A stretch of 64,000 bases of DNA from Bretschneidera sinensis (Eukaryota; Streptophyta; Magnoliopsida; Brassicales; Akaniaceae): contig CM043699.1 in assembly GCA_023935145.1 (NCBI GenBank), positions 63,406,138 through 63,470,137 on the forward strand. The letters run 5' to 3'. This document shows positions 1 through 11,019 of the stretch, piece after piece. The translations under genes were made by a program, and so were the position numbers. Within the stretch, counting starts at the first letter, position 1, and each line of letters begins with the position of its first letter. A model generated the notes under the pieces. The model had not been told where the DNA came from and did not search any database. It saw only the letters and a program-made list of their open reading frames with translations.

Positions 1-59
1 TATCTCTTCTAATTAATATGAGATACTTAATCATTTGTTTGTTACTTGTTATAAATCTT

Positions 60-309
60 GGTGCATTTGGGCTGGAGTGTTATTCTGGTGGAATATATCT
101 TGGTCTCATCCAAGTGGGATCCATGAGTTGTTTTTTTAGTGGGATTACCTCTGCCTTTGAGCAGAAGTTAGAAGCTTGTGGAAAATGCTGATTTTTTTTT
201 CCATTGTTTGGTCTATCTAGTTAGGAGAAATGCAACTTATCTTAAAAAAAATAAGGAGTTTGAGGTTGCTAATATTCTGGACTTCATCAAGGTCAGAGTT
301 GATTGGTAG
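60..309 (+). pseudogene. LINE reverse-transcriptase C-terminal (zf-RVT-like) remnant
   Basis: The frame at 208-309 reads RRNATYLKKNKEFEVANI and ends in VRVDW-stop. This resembles the last part of plant non-LTR retrotransposon (LINE) proteins, where a WLERN-type motif follows the zinc-binding region and the protein ends shortly after a V-x-W motif. Sequence from about 60 gives weaker matches in shifted frames (WNISWSHPSGI). The left end lies outside the window or is lost, and no poly-A tail is visible. Inference: a decayed LINE 3' end, with no function. Confidence 0.45.
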
Positions 310-416
310 GAAAAAGTTAATGGTAATATTAATCTATGGCCCTACTCAATATTGACTTTATTAAGAATTTCTCACATAGGAGGTTGCACAGTGAAGAAAA
401 ATACACATGATCCTCT

Positions 417-891
417 TGTTAATAATATTCTAAGGATCTATTGCATACAATAGATCACTAGTTTAATAAATTGAATATCACACACCTGATGTTTGCGACA
501 TATTGTTATTCCGGTAACATCACAATGATCTTAACATACCATTATGTGCAAGACCGTCTTGCTAGGATTCTTCCTCTCTTTACTCTCTTTGTTTAATACA
601 ACAGTTTTATAATGGAGAAAATTCACCTAAGTTAAGAAAGGAGAGGGGACCTAGCTCATATTTATAATAAACTCAATGAGCTGCCCATCATAGCCCATTA
701 GGTTTGTCAAGCCCACACCACTTCCCAACCACTTCTAAATCAATTAGGTGTATCTTTCCCACGAGATCAAGTGTATGTTAGGCCCACGAAATCCATCTCA
801 GGAACACAATCCAATCAGTTTTATAAATACAAAACCCTACAAACTAATGGAAGCCCATTAGTAATATTAGAACACTTTATATATTCAAACA
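417..891 (-). repeat. Element A 3' LTR
   Basis: This 475-bp terminal repeat matches the split copy at 4510-4743/10770-11019 throughout, with scattered substitutions. It begins TGTTAATA and ends ATTCAAACA. A TATA-like block lies near 657-672. It is the 3' LTR because the polypurine tract abuts its right edge on the minus strand. Confidence 0.8.
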
Positions 892-1220
892 TTCTCCCAC
901 TTGGGCAAACATTAGTTGTAGTTTTTTAGATGTCTTGAAAAAACATTTTAGAAAAAAAAAATCTCGACCTGAATTACTGATTTTAAATATGTGGCCACCA
1001 TTTTTGGAAGACAAGTTCTTGAGATAACACCTAAACATTATAAAGTCTAATAAAGTCATCAACATAGGACCATGATAACCATTATATTCCAATTGACATA
1101 AGACCAATCCATAATCATAAATACTAATAAATTCACCAACTTAGATCCAGATATGAGAGTGTGGCAATGAAATAGCACCAACATATGATCTCAAAAATGT
1201 CACTCTATCGTCGGTTTTTT

Positions 1221-1460
1221 ATTTCTCTATTACCTGCTTCACCAATAAGCTAGAGAAATCCAGGGTTTCTCTATTACCTTCTTTACCCAGAAGCTAAAGA
1301 AAATCTTATGGGGTTCTTGATTTCTCTATTACTTGCTTCACTCAGAAGCTAGAGAAATCTCAGGTTCCTCTATTAACCTGCTTCACCTAGAAGCTAGAAA
1401 AAACCTAGGGCTTCACCTAGAAGCTTGAGTAACCCCACGACTTCACCTAGAAGCCAGTAT
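1221..1460. repeat. Tandem hairpin-forming repeats in element A 3' non-coding region
   Basis: Units contain the inverted pair ATTTCTCTA ... TAGAGAAAT with an inner GCTT ... AAGC pair. Examples are 1221-1259 and about 1319-1359 (the latter has arms of 10 bp); a weaker unit lies at about 1265-1305. From 1381 the block changes to CTTCACCTAGAAGC repeated at exactly 30-bp steps (1381, 1411, 1441). The array lies between RNase H and the 3' LTR of element A. Confidence 0.75.
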
Positions 1461-1734
1461 GTCTCAATCAATAAGACTCAAGTTTGCAACATAGTGTTAC
1501 GAGACATATTTAATAATGACATAAAAGTCATTCTTAAGACAACAGCAAGTCTTAGGATTTTAATGCATCATGGCATGTCATATATAAGATGTTCACAAAA
1601 TATTCATAGTATGATATCAATCAAAGAAAACGATAATGATGTCCAAAGGAAAACAACATATAAATTGACATATGAAAGTCATAATCCCACTAATAAAATA
1701 CATCAAAATAACTAACAATACTCATGTTGTCTAC

Positions 1735-2140
1735 ATATTGACAAAATTTGAAGGCCCAAAACCCTTGGTCAAATGATCAACAAGTATAGCCCTCGTATCA
1801 ATATGCTCAAAAAACATATCACCATTGTCAACCCATTCTCCATCTTGAAGTGTTTTAATTATATGTATTTTGCACCACTATAATTTTTAGTATTCTTCGC
1901 AAAGATTACTACAACCATGTTTTCATAGAAGGTCTTAGTGATCTAGAAATGGAATCTACAACTTTAAGCCATGAGATGAAGTTTCTCAACCACTTAGCAT
2001 GTGCACCAGCCTCGAAACAAGCCACAACATCAGCCTACATAGTGGACGAGGTAACAAGTGACTGTTTGGCACTTTTCCATGAGATAGCACCTCTTGCTAA
2101 CATGAAAATGTATCCTGTGGTGGATTTTCGATCATCTTAA
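1735..2140 (-). pseudogene. Element A RNase H remnant (copia)
   Basis: On the minus strand this reads VACFEAGAHAKWLRNFIS, then pieces resembling KNTKNYSGAKYI and a DTRAILVDHLTKG-like tail. These match the distal part of the copia RNase H domain, in the order expected after RT. Stops and frame changes interrupt it, so it cannot encode an enzyme. Its position downstream of the RT remnant on the same strand supports the assignment. Confidence 0.65.
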
Positions 2141-2229
2141 GTGCTCACCTTACCAGCATCTACATATCCAACGACTTTTAAGTGGTCAACTTGTCAGTAT
2201 AGTAACATATAATCCTTGGTCTTCTAAAA

Positions 2230-2798
2230 ATACCTCATAACTTTATTTGCAGCTGTGCAATTATCACAACCAGGATTAGCAGAAAACATGCTAAGTATAT
2301 TCACTGCATAAGCAATGTCTGGTCTTGTACAGACCTCATAATATCAAACTCCCAACTTTACTAGCATATGGAATATTTTTCATAGACTTCCTCTGAAGAT
2401 CATTATTGGGACACTGGTCCTTATTTAATTTGTCTCTCTTACACGCAAATGTGGTGCTAGGGTTACAACTTTGCATGTTGAACCTAGAAAAGGCTATCTG
2501 AAACAAAACCCAAAAGATTTCTAGATCTATCCCTGTGAATCTCTATCCTAAGAATAAATGCAGCATCTCTAAGATCTTTCATATCAAATACCTCAGACAA
2601 CATCCTCTTAGTCTTATGAAGCAAACCCAAATCACTGTTGGCAAGTAGAACATCATCATTATACAAGACCAGAAAGATAAATTTACTCTCACTAACCTTG
2701 AGATATATGTAAGAATCAACTGTATCCAAAATACCACTAACAATAAACTTGTTTAAGGCCACAAAAGGGATTTTTTCCATTTTCAAAATACCTAACAC
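2230..2798 (-). pseudogene. Element A reverse transcriptase remnant (copia)
   Basis: The longest open part (2484-2798) contains VLYNDDVLLANSD, the catalytic YxDD box of copia RT (commonly YVDD), followed by FDMKDLRDAAFILRIEIHRD, which matches the FEMKDLG..ILGM stretch of the family. Shifted frames below 2484 continue with weak matches to the C-terminal RT connection (GSLMYYEV-like, TRPDIAYAV-like). The N-terminal half of RT and all upstream domains are absent. The fragment is non-functional. Confidence 0.75.
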
Positions 2799-4134
2799 TT
2801 TTGGGCAAAAGATTATCTAGACTGAAATAAATTCCACCAAACATTTTATATCAACCTTTGAATTAAAGCACACAATTACCCCCTTTGGGCAAGTGATTGA
2901 ATGCAATAACTCAGATAAAAGTCCAATAACAACTACATAAGATAACTCCATAAATATCAGGGAATGAACCACTTTGGCGGTAACCATCCACATCAATTGA
3001 TGAAACTATTTTAAACTATGATTGATAAAATAGATTACCCAACATGTATACATAGTAAAACGTGTATGCATTTGATCATCTCAATAGGAGATAGTAAACG
3101 ATATGTATCTCTTTGGATCAAAATCAGAACCTATATTACACAAGCAAAACAAGTCTTGAATTAGAATTAATAAAATAATTATATTATTTTAATAATTCAA
3201 GGGAGTCTCCATAAAATCAATAGAATGAATCATACTACAAAACAAATTCACTTCAAAACATAATCTTATTGTTTAAAAATTGCAAAGTAAGTTATTAATT
3301 CATATATATTGTATGCAAGAAACTATCACGTTTAACTAACATTATGAGTAAAGTTTTTTTAGACAGAATTTATGACAAATCATGATTCGAACTCCAACAA
3401 TGATACCATGCAATTTCAGTGCCTGACAACAATAACATATATAGGTAGTAGAAAAAGTCTCAGTTTGTTACCAAAGTAAAACTAATCAATGCCATGGCTA
3501 ACAATAATTACAAGGCAGAAAAAAAAGGGGAGAAAAAAGAGTTGAGAAAAGTAATCTTTTGGTTAATGCAGCAGCCCCACAAGGTATATCCTAATGTATG
3601 TATGCTTTATGAAATTCTATCATAACATTGTTTGTAGTACATGTTCTTGGTGCAAAACTTCTCAGATTTACCAATCTTTTAAAGATTAAATTTGATTAAC
3701 TTGAAGTTTATTTTTATTCTCTTCGTGATTTGTGAGGAGAAGTGGTCTTTTTGGTCTTTAAAAAAAATGCTTTTTAGTTGGAAGTTTTCCTTTGCAAATA
3801 ATTGTTACGTGTTAGTGTTATTGGAGTGAAGGCAACTCTGCGAAGGACATAGCAACTATCCCTAGCAGTACTAAAATATAATTTAGTAGCTAAAATAAAC
3901 TGCAATCTAACAAATTTAATTGTTTAACAAACATTAAATCAGTAAATTTATCTTTATAACTGATAAAAATTGAGGAAATTAACACCTTAGTAGCGTAAAT
4001 AAACTAAGCCATTAAAAAAAAAAAGCTTCGTTTTTATTTTAAAGTCTCAAAGCAATAATACCAACTAAAGAAAACATATTCTTTCAGTATTTCACATTGC
4101 CCTAAGATCTTGATTACAACACATAAGCCACTAA

Positions 4135-4300
4135 TTCAAGATTCTTTGGAATCAATAGTAATGCCCACAATTCAAGATTCTTTGGATTTGACAATAAAAC
4201 CACTAATTCAAGATTCTTTGAATTCATCAATAGTACACATGGTTTAGAATTCTTTGGATTCAACAATAATGCCCCCAATTTAAGATTTTGTGGATTTATC
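4135..4300. repeat. Five-copy 36-bp tandem repeat
   Basis: The block TTCAAGATTCTTTGG starts at 4135, 4171 and 4207, with diverged copies at 4243 (TTTAGAATTCTTTGG) and 4279 (TTTAAGATTTTGTGG). The spacing is exactly 36 bp each time. The spacers are similar (AATAGTAATGCCCAC-like). It lies in the leader of element A, about 200 bp inside the primer-binding site. Confidence 0.85.
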
Positions 4301-4495
4301 TCGATATTAGTTTACTCTTCAATTCATTTGACAAAAAGCTCCTAGTATATATAATACAAACAAAATTCTCATACCTATTTATGATTCTTAAATATAATAC
4401 ACATTATTATATGTATATATGTATCATGAAATAAAAATTCATATATATATACAATATAGTATATAAAACTAGGTATTTAACACAAGTAAAGCCTT

Positions 4496-4507
4496 GCTCT
4501 GATACCA
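4496..4507 (-). promoter_or_regulatory. Element A primer-binding site
   Basis: On the minus strand this reads TGGTATCAGAGC, the sequence complementary to the 3' end of plant initiator tRNA-Met and the usual primer site of copia elements. It sits two bases inside the 5' LTR boundary (4510). Confidence 0.85.
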
Positions 4508-4509
4508 CA

Positions 4510-4743
4510 TGTTAATAATATTCTAAGGATATATTACATGTGATAGATCACTAGTTTAATCAATTGAATATAAAATAACTAATGTTTGTGACATACTGTT
4601 ATTTCGGTAACACCACAGTGATCTCAACACACCATTATGTGCAAGACTGTCTTGATATGATTCTTCATTTCCTTACTCTCTCTATTTTATACAATAGTTT
4701 TATAATGGGGAAAACTCACCTAGGTTAAAAGAAGGGAGGGGAT
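4510..4743 (-). repeat. Element A 5' LTR, first segment (continues at 10770-11019)
   Basis: This aligns with the first half of the LTR at 417-891. The alignment stops at GGAGGGGAT, where element B begins, and resumes at GGGACCTAGC (10770). The two segments rebuild the colinear order of the other LTR, with a short duplicated target at the join. Confidence 0.8.
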
Positions 4744-5597
4744 TGTTGGGAAACCACCCTCAAGATGCCCAGGTGGTGATCTTCCAAACATCTAAGTCTA
4801 GAACGACTTGTAATACAATCGAAACAAACCAGGAATCAAAATCAATCAAAGAAAGAACACTAGCAATTGTTATCGAGGTTCAACAATAGTCTACGTCCCC
4901 ATGAGTTCCCCCAAACTATCTGCACTAAATTAATGGTTCTTTCCAGATACCATAACTCCTCTTCAAGAATCTTAAGTTCTTGAAGAACGAAAGAAGAGAA
5001 AACAGAAAGTGATAAGGAACTATTACAAAGCTTTTCTCCCCAATCTATACTATTCTCTCTCTAAACAACCAATCTCTCTTTGAGATCTATTCTAGTGCCT
5101 TTCTTGTGTTTTTGTGTCTTTGTACTCTTACACTTGCACTGGAATTCACTTGTATGATGATCTTGTGTTTAGCACTTGTTTGATTGAAGTTAGGTGACCC
5201 TTTATATAGTACACCACTTCTTGAGCCAATCTTTGAAGTCAATCTCCACCCTTAGATCTTGAGGATCAATCAGTCATAGTCTTTCATCAATTCTAAGTGA
5301 TCCTGTGCATTTTGATCAAGTCCCATGCATCATTTGAAATGCTGAAACAAAAGCATCAGGTGTGCCTTCAAGCCACGGTCTAGAACAGGGCATGCTGTGG
5401 CTTGGAATAGGGCTGAACCACCTCCATTCTTCACCTTGCTGGGCACCGCACCTTGGGGAAGCTTAGCCGCGGCATGTCCTGGAGGGCACACATTCTGGAC
5501 TTGCTGTAGGGTGAGACGCGCACACCTTGAGCCGCAGCCTGGAGACCTGATGCTGAAGTCTTTCTAAACTTGTTTTAACCTTAGACAAATACCAACA
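4744..5597 (-). repeat. Element B 3' LTR
   Basis: This 854-bp LTR is nearly colinear with 9917-10769. A minus-strand TATA box (ACTATATAAAG) lies at about 5200-5211. A GC-rich block (about 5380-5550) stands out from the AT-rich background. The purine-rich minus-strand sequence AGACAAAGGTAGAGAT just inside (5598-5613) is the likely polypurine tract. Confidence 0.9.
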
Positions 5598-5678
5598 ATC
5601 TCTACCTTTGTCTAACCGATTAAACCCGAACCCATTGTGCAGAGAATTCAGGATCCAAGCTCAACTTGAGTCACCATA

Positions 5679-6230
5679 TTAACCGACTCCAATCCTAAGA
5701 AGTTCAAGGCGATGATTGAACTTACTTAGAGGTAGAACTTTGGTGCCTAAATCTGCAGGATTTTCCTCTGTGGCCACCTTGTGCACATGAATGCATCATT
5801 CCGTAACATTTTCCCGAATGAAATGGTACCGAACATCCATATGCTTTGTCCTCTCATGGAACACCAGATTCTTACACAAGTGCAACACACTTTGGCTATC
5901 CGAATACACCTTCATATGCTCTTTTAGGACCTTCAACTCTTCCAACAACCCTTTGCACCATATAGCCTCCTTAATGGCTTCCATTGCCATTATATGCTCA
6001 GCCTCGGTTGTTGAGAGTGCTACCACTGGCTCTAACTGAGCCTTCCAACTTATACAACATCCATTTAAGTTGAAGAAGTTGGAGGTAATCGATCTTCTTT
6101 TATCCCGGTCTGCTTCATAGTCCGAATCCCCATAACCTTCAAGATAGATAGACTTACCCATCTTCTCATAAACCAGCCCCACATCTAGGCTTCCCTTCAA
6201 GTACCTCAGCAATCAATTCATCCCAAGCTA
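5679..6230 (-). pseudogene. Element B RNase H
   Basis: The main open segment (5796-6212) reads RYLKGSLDVGLVYE, YGDSDYEADRDKRRSIT, VALSTTEAEHIMAMEAIKEA and YSDSQSVLHL, then FHERTKHMDVRYHF. These are the ordered motifs of copia RNase H, with the acidic residues of GDSDY, TEAE and SDSQ visible. The tail continues in a shifted frame to a stop near 5679, as in elements I and J. A frame change near 5796 breaks it. It removes RNA from RNA/DNA hybrids in intact elements. Confidence 0.85.
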
Positions 6231-7560
6231 ACGCTCCTTTCCGGGATTACTTATAAACCTGCTGAGAACACTCATTGTATGAGCAATGTCAGGTCTAGTG
6301 CTTACCATGGTGAACATTACAGATCCAACCGTACTAGAGTAAGGGACCTTTTCCATTTCCTTCTTCTCTTAATCCGATCTTGGACATTGATCACTGGATA
6401 ACTTAAAATGACCAGCAAGGGGAACCTTCACTGGTTTGCTATCTTCCATAGAGAACTTAGATATCATCTTCTCTATGTAGGAAGTCTGAGAAATCTTCAA
6501 TCTGTTTCTCTCCCTTTCCCTGATTATGCTCATCCCAAGGATCTTTTGTGCATGACCAAGATCCTTCATCTCAAACTCCGCACAAAGTTGAGACTTTAAT
6601 TTTTCTATCCTCTCCATGCCGCTCCCAACCAGCAGCATATCATCAACATAGATGAGGATGATCACCATTTCCTCCACCTTGTGCCCCTTGTAGTACAAGC
6701 ATGAATCATAGTAGCTCCTCATTAAACCCAAGCTAGTTATAAAGGAATTAAACCTCTTGTTCTATTGCCGAGGTGATTGCTTCAGGCCATATAGAGATTT
6801 TTTCAATTGGCACACCAACTCTCCCTGCCTTCCTTCCTCATAACCTTCGGGTTGCCTCATGTAGATGGTCTCATCAAGCTCTCCATGTAAGAACGTTGTC
6901 TTCACATCCATTTGCTCGATTTCCCAATTGAATGGGACCATCATTGCTAATACTATCCGTATCATCTTGTATTTCATAACCGGTGATAATATTTCAGTGA
7001 AATCTATGCCTTCTCTTTGTGTGAACCCCTTCGCCACCAGCCTAGCTATATACCAGGCTTCATCCCCTGGAGGATTCCTTCTTTGATCTTGTAGATCCAC
7101 CTACAATCCACAACTCTCTATTTTTCTGGTTTGGGCACCAATTCTCAAGAGTTGTTATTCCTTAAAGAATCCATTTCTTCCTTCATAGTTAGCTGCCATC
7201 TTGACGAATCCTCACATTCCATGGCATCTATGTAAGTTTCTGGTTCAACCATCCCTCCTTCTAAACAAGGAGCTGCTACATTAGCATCCGCAAACCCATA
7301 TCTCATAGGTGGTCTAACCACCCTCTTTCCTCAGTCCTTTGTGAGCTGGTAGTCATTCTGACTTGCTGCATCAACCCGTTCTAGTTCAGCCTCCTGGTCA
7401 ATGGGCTCTACCTGGCCCGAACCTTCTTGTCTTCCTTACTCTACCCGAACTGAATTTTCCTTGATGATATGGTCCACAAATATAAGACTGGTTTGCTTAC
7501 TAGCCTCTGCAGGGTTAATTTTCTCTAAATAGGGAAATAACAATTCATTAAAAATAACAT
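6231..7560 (-). pseudogene. Element B reverse transcriptase
   Basis: Two open segments cover most of RT. The first (6762-7100) has ARLVAKGFTQREGIDFTE, QMDVKTTFLHGELDE and SLYGLKQSPRQ. The second (6369-6731) has YVDDMLLVGS, the intact catalytic box, then FEMKDLGHAQKILGM. N-terminal pieces (RVVDCRWIYKIKEG) lie upstream in another frame. Stops occur after SPRQ and near 6369, and a frameshift lies near 7090. It is the best preserved RT catalytic box of the BIJ clade along with that of J, but the frame is closed. Confidence 0.88.
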
Positions 7561-7591
7561 CCCTACTTATTATGAGTTTCAATCCTTTTTG

Positions 7592-8374
7592 CTATAAGGA
7601 CCACAACCTATACCCCTTAACCCCATCACTATACCCTAGAAATACACATTTTCTAGACCTTGGGTTAAGTTTATCATTCTTTTGATGTGCAAATGCAGCA
7701 CACCCAAGAGTTCTAAGGTTGCTCAACTCAGGGGGTTTCCCACTCCACATCTCTTCGGGAGTCTTGAGCTCTAAAGCTCTAGAGAGAGATCTATTAACCA
7801 AATATGTAGCAGTAGACACAGCTTCCCCCCAAAAATATTTTGGTAAACTGGACCCAATTAACATGCACACAACCTTTTCCATAAGGGTCCTATTCATCCT
7901 CTCAGCAACTCCATTTTGCTGAGAGGTTTTCACAACCGTTCTATGTCTTAGAATGCCATTTAACTCACAGAATTTATCAAAATCCTTACTACAAAATTCT
8001 AAGCCATTATCGGTTCGTAAAGCCTTAACTACCCTACCCGTTTGAGTCTCCAGCAACTTTTTCCACACCACAAATTTATTCAAAGCATCTGATTTATTTT
8101 TAAACAAATAAACCCAAATCTTTCTTGAATAATCATCAGTTAAAGAAAAAAAGTAAAGATTACCTTCATGTGTTGGTGTTCTTGCTGGTCCCCAAAGGTC
8201 CGAATGAATGTAGTCAAGAATGCCCTTAGACTTGTGCACTCCAGTGTTTAAGCTGACCCGGTGTTGCTTCCCAAGAACGCAATACTCGCGGATCTCAAGT
8301 TTCTCTACTTTGTCACCACCAAGTAGACCATCCTTACTGAGAATTTGCAAGCCCTTTTCGCTCATATGTCCCAA
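7592..8374 (-). pseudogene. Element B integrase
   Basis: This 260-codon open segment has the full core. The first acidic residue is in YIHSDLWGPART, the second in LRTDNGLEF, and the glutamate in QQNGVAERMNRT. FWGEAVSTATYLVNRS, LRTLGCAAF and CVFLGYSDGVKGYR follow. The D-D-E triad of the copia integrase is therefore present. The zinc-binding HHCC end upstream is damaged. This is the longest undamaged domain in the window, yet it is cut off from gag and RT by stops on both sides. Confidence 0.9.
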
Positions 8375-8841
8375 GCGAGTGTGTCAAATGGCTGCCTTAT
8401 CCATCTCAGCCATCAAGCTTGCTGCTTAATTCTTGATTTATGTCTTTCCGATCATCTCATAGAGACCATCCTTTATTACTGCTTTGATCACTATCAAAGA
8501 TCCCTTGGTTACCTCGATCTTTCCTCCCTCTACTTTGTATGTGTACCCCATGAAATCCAGCTGCCCCAATGAGATCAAGTTTATTCTCAAATCCAAAAGA
8601 TACCTCACATTTTGCAGCAACATTGTGACTCCATCAAACATCTTCAATTGGATGTCTCATTCCCCTTCACTTAGCAAGAAGTATCATTCCCTAAGAAAAC
8701 CTTTCTATCATTGGTTTCCTGAAAATTCTTGAACCAATTCCGGTGAGGACACATGTTATAAGTGCACCAGGAATCCAGGATCCGTTTCTCGTTGCCTTGC
8801 CTCCTACTCACATTTGTGCACATAATAAGAACATCATCTTG
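8375..8841 (-). pseudogene. Element B protease and pre-integrase region
   Basis: Open pieces at 8671-8910 and 8438-8647 read QQDDVLIMCTNVSRRQ, RILDSWCTYNMCPH and MFDGVTMLLQNVRYLLDL, then KVEGGKIEVTKGSL. This is the copia aspartic protease followed by the GAG-pre-integrase domain. The active-site triplet reads D-S-W, because the glycine codon is TGG (8767-8769 on minus). A functional protease would be expected to have D-[ST]-G. Confidence 0.8.
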
Positions 8842-9672
8842 TTGTTCTCCCTTGGCAACCGAAGCCTCTCCATTCTTGGTATGGCTTCCTCCTCTCTCCT
8901 CCTTCATCATCTTCTTGCAATCTCTCTTGAAATATCCCTCTTTATTGCAGCAGTAGCATCACCGTCCTCCAAACTTTGGTTTGGAATGCCATCTCCCATG
9001 GCTTTGCCCTCTACCCTTTGATTTCTCCCGGTAGTTGCCATGAATGCTACTGCCATTCCGAGTTACTGGCCTTCCTCTAACGAACAGCCCTTCTCCACTT
9101 GATGCTTCCCTCATCTTGGCCTTGAAATCATGAGCCCTTATAGCATTAATCACGATTTCTTTGGTTAGTGTATCTCTTCCATATTCAATTGCATTAATCA
9201 AATTATCAAAATAATCAGGAAGAGAATTCAACAAAATAACAGCCAATTGTTCATCTGGGAATGTTATGCTACAGCTATTCAAATCTTGAACTAGCTTATT
9301 AAACACATCAAGATTATATTGCAACTCTTTATTAGGATCCATTTTAAAATCAAAGATTCTTTTAAGAAGATAAATCTTATTAGGGAGAGTTTTGGTAAGA
9401 AATAACTCATCTAGTTTCTTCCATATGATAGTTGGATCTTCCGAGTCTCCGTACTCCCTTGTCACACTATCCGACATGTGCAGGAAGATGGTGCTGTATG
9501 CCATCTTCTTCATCTAAATCCCCTGGACCTCTGTGATACTTGCTGGAAAAGCGTCATCTTCTCCAATCGCCAAGTCCATCTTTTGTTGCGTAAGAACCGC
9601 CTTGATCTTCCGCTTCCAAAGGGCAAAGTCTCCCTTTCCATCAAACTTCTCAATAATGAAATTTAAAGCCAT
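8842..9672 (-). pseudogene. Element B gag
   Basis: The likely start is the ATG at 9672 on minus. A stop lies before MKKMAYSTIFLHM (open part 8959-9513). Motifs are WKKLDELFLTKTLPNKIYLL and LDVFNKLVQDL, typical of the UBN2-type copia gag, then a basic tail (RGRPVTRNGSS). The zinc knuckle follows a stop and reads CYCCNKEGYFKRDC, with tyrosine at the usual histidine. Gag would form the cytoplasmic particle; this copy is broken. At the gag/protease boundary it has a CAA codon (8842-8844) where I and J have TAG. Confidence 0.85.
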
Positions 9673-9903
9673 CTTGCAGAGAAAATCCAAGATTTATGTA
9701 GCACCCACAATCTCTATCCAACTTCTTCTAAACCTCAAGAACACGATCAGAGATTGACCTTACTACCATTCTTGAATAACCCTTAAGAACACGATCAGAT
9801 CTTGATCTTTACTCCGTTCTTGAATCACCTAAGAAGTTAATCTTTGATTCTTGGAGTCTTGCTCCGATACCTCCCGTTCTTGCTCCAGTACTAGCTGTCC
9901 AAA

Positions 9904-9915
9904 GCTCTGATACCA
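9904..9915 (-). promoter_or_regulatory. Element B primer-binding site
   Basis: TGGTATCAGAGC on the minus strand lies one base from the 5' LTR edge (9917). It is complementary to plant initiator tRNA-Met. Confidence 0.9.
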
Positions 9916-9916
9916 C

Positions 9917-10769
9917 TGTTGGGATACTACCCTTAAGATGCCCAGATGGTGATCTTCCAAACACCCAAGTCTAGAACGATTTGTAATACAACCGAAACAA
10001 AACAGGAATCAAAACCAATCAAAGAAAGAACACCAGTAATTGTTATCGAGGTTTGGCAATAGCCTATGTCCCCGTGAGTTCCTCCGATCTCTCTACACTA
10101 AATTAATGGTTCTTTACAGATACAGCAACTCCTCTTCAAGAATCTCAAGTTCTTGAAGAACGAAAGAAGAGAAAACAGAAAGTGATAAGGAACTATTACA
10201 AAGCCCTTATCCCAATCTATACTACTCTCTCTCTAAACAACCAGTCTCTCTTTGAGATCTATTCTAGTGCCTCTCCTGTGTTTTTGTGTCTTTGTACTCT
10301 CACACTTGCACTTGAATTCACTTGTATGATGATCTTGTGTTTAGCACTTGTTTGATTGAAGCTAGGTGACCCTTTATATAGTGCACCACTTCTTGAGCCA
10401 ATCTTTGAAGTCAATCTCCACTCTTAGATCTTGAGGACCAATCAATCATAGCCCTTCATCAATTCTAAGTGATCTTGTGCATTTTGATTAAGTCCCACGC
10501 ATCATTTGAAATGCTGAAACAAAAGCATCAGGTGTGCCTTCAAGCCGTGGCCTAGAACAGGGCATGCTGCGGCCTGGAACAGGGCTGAACCACCTCCATT
10601 CTTCACCTTGCTGGGCACCGCACCTTGGGGAAACTAAGCCACGGCGCAGCCTGGAGGGCACACATTCCGGACTTGCTGCAGGGTGAGGCGCGCACACCTT
10701 GAGCCACGGCTTGGAGACCTGATGCTGAAGCCTTTCTAAACTTGTTTAAACCTTAGACAAATACCAACA
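9917..10769 (-). repeat. Element B 5' LTR
   Basis: This 853-bp copy of the repeat at 4744-5597 contains the promoter for the minus-strand transcript. A TATATAAAGGG box lies at about 10371-10381, and the GC-rich block at about 10530-10700 is upstream of it in transcript orientation. Any open frame here (for example around 10500-10700) is an accident of the GC-rich block. Confidence 0.9.
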
Positions 10770-11019
10770 GGGACCTAGCTCATATTTATAATAAACTCAA
10801 TGGGCCGCCCATTATAACTGATTAAATTTGTCAAGTCCACACCACTGCCCAACCACATCTAAATCAATTAGGTGCATCTGACTCACCCATGATATCAAGT
10901 GTATGTCAAACCCACAAAATCAATCTCACGAACCCAATCCAGTCCATTTTATAAAAACAAAACCCTATAAACTAATGGAATCCCATCAGTAATATTAGAA
11001 ATTTTTATATATTCTAACA
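10770..11019 (-). repeat. Element A 5' LTR, second segment
   Basis: This continues the LTR of element A after the element B insertion, aligning to roughly 650-891. It ends TATATTCTAACA, matching TATATTCAAACA at 891. It is followed by tctct, the near-match of the left flank cctct. Confidence 0.8.

Larger units (their letters stand above)
4744..10769 (-). mobile_element. Element B: near full-length Ty1-copia retrotransposon, inserted in element A LTR
   Basis: LTRs of 854 bp (4744-5597) and 853 bp (9917-10769) begin TGTTGGG and end ACCAACA. The flanks are gggat (4739-4743) and gggac (10770-10774), a 5-bp target duplication with one C-to-T change. On the minus strand the order is primer site, gag, protease, integrase, RT, RNase H, which is the copia order. 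Every domain is present but carries stops or frameshifts. Elements I and J are close relatives of the same clade. The insertion is younger than element A, whose LTR it splits. Confidence 0.92.
417..11019 (-). mobile_element. Element A: old Ty1-copia retrotransposon remnant, split by element B
   Basis: Two direct copies of a 475-485 bp LTR (TGTTAATAATATTC to the ...AACA end) lie at 417-891 and at 4510-4743 plus 10770-11019. The second copy is interrupted by element B. Sites next to the LTRs fit minus-strand transcription: a primer site at 4496-4507 and a polypurine tract at 892-902 (AAGTGGGAGAA on minus). Flanks cctct (412-416) and tctct (11020-11024) match at 4 of 5 bases, as expected for an aged target duplication. 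Inside, only RT and RNase H remnants remain, both full of stops. Sequence from 2800 to 4130 holds nothing I recognise, so gag and integrase appear lost or eroded. Confidence 0.8.

Noticed and set aside
1425..1715. 96-codon plus frame
   Set aside because: Antisense to the 3' region of element A and overlapping its repeats; no similarity recognised.
10488..10697. 69-codon minus frame in GC-rich sequence
   Set aside because: Lies entirely inside the element B LTR; the GC-rich block opens frames by chance.
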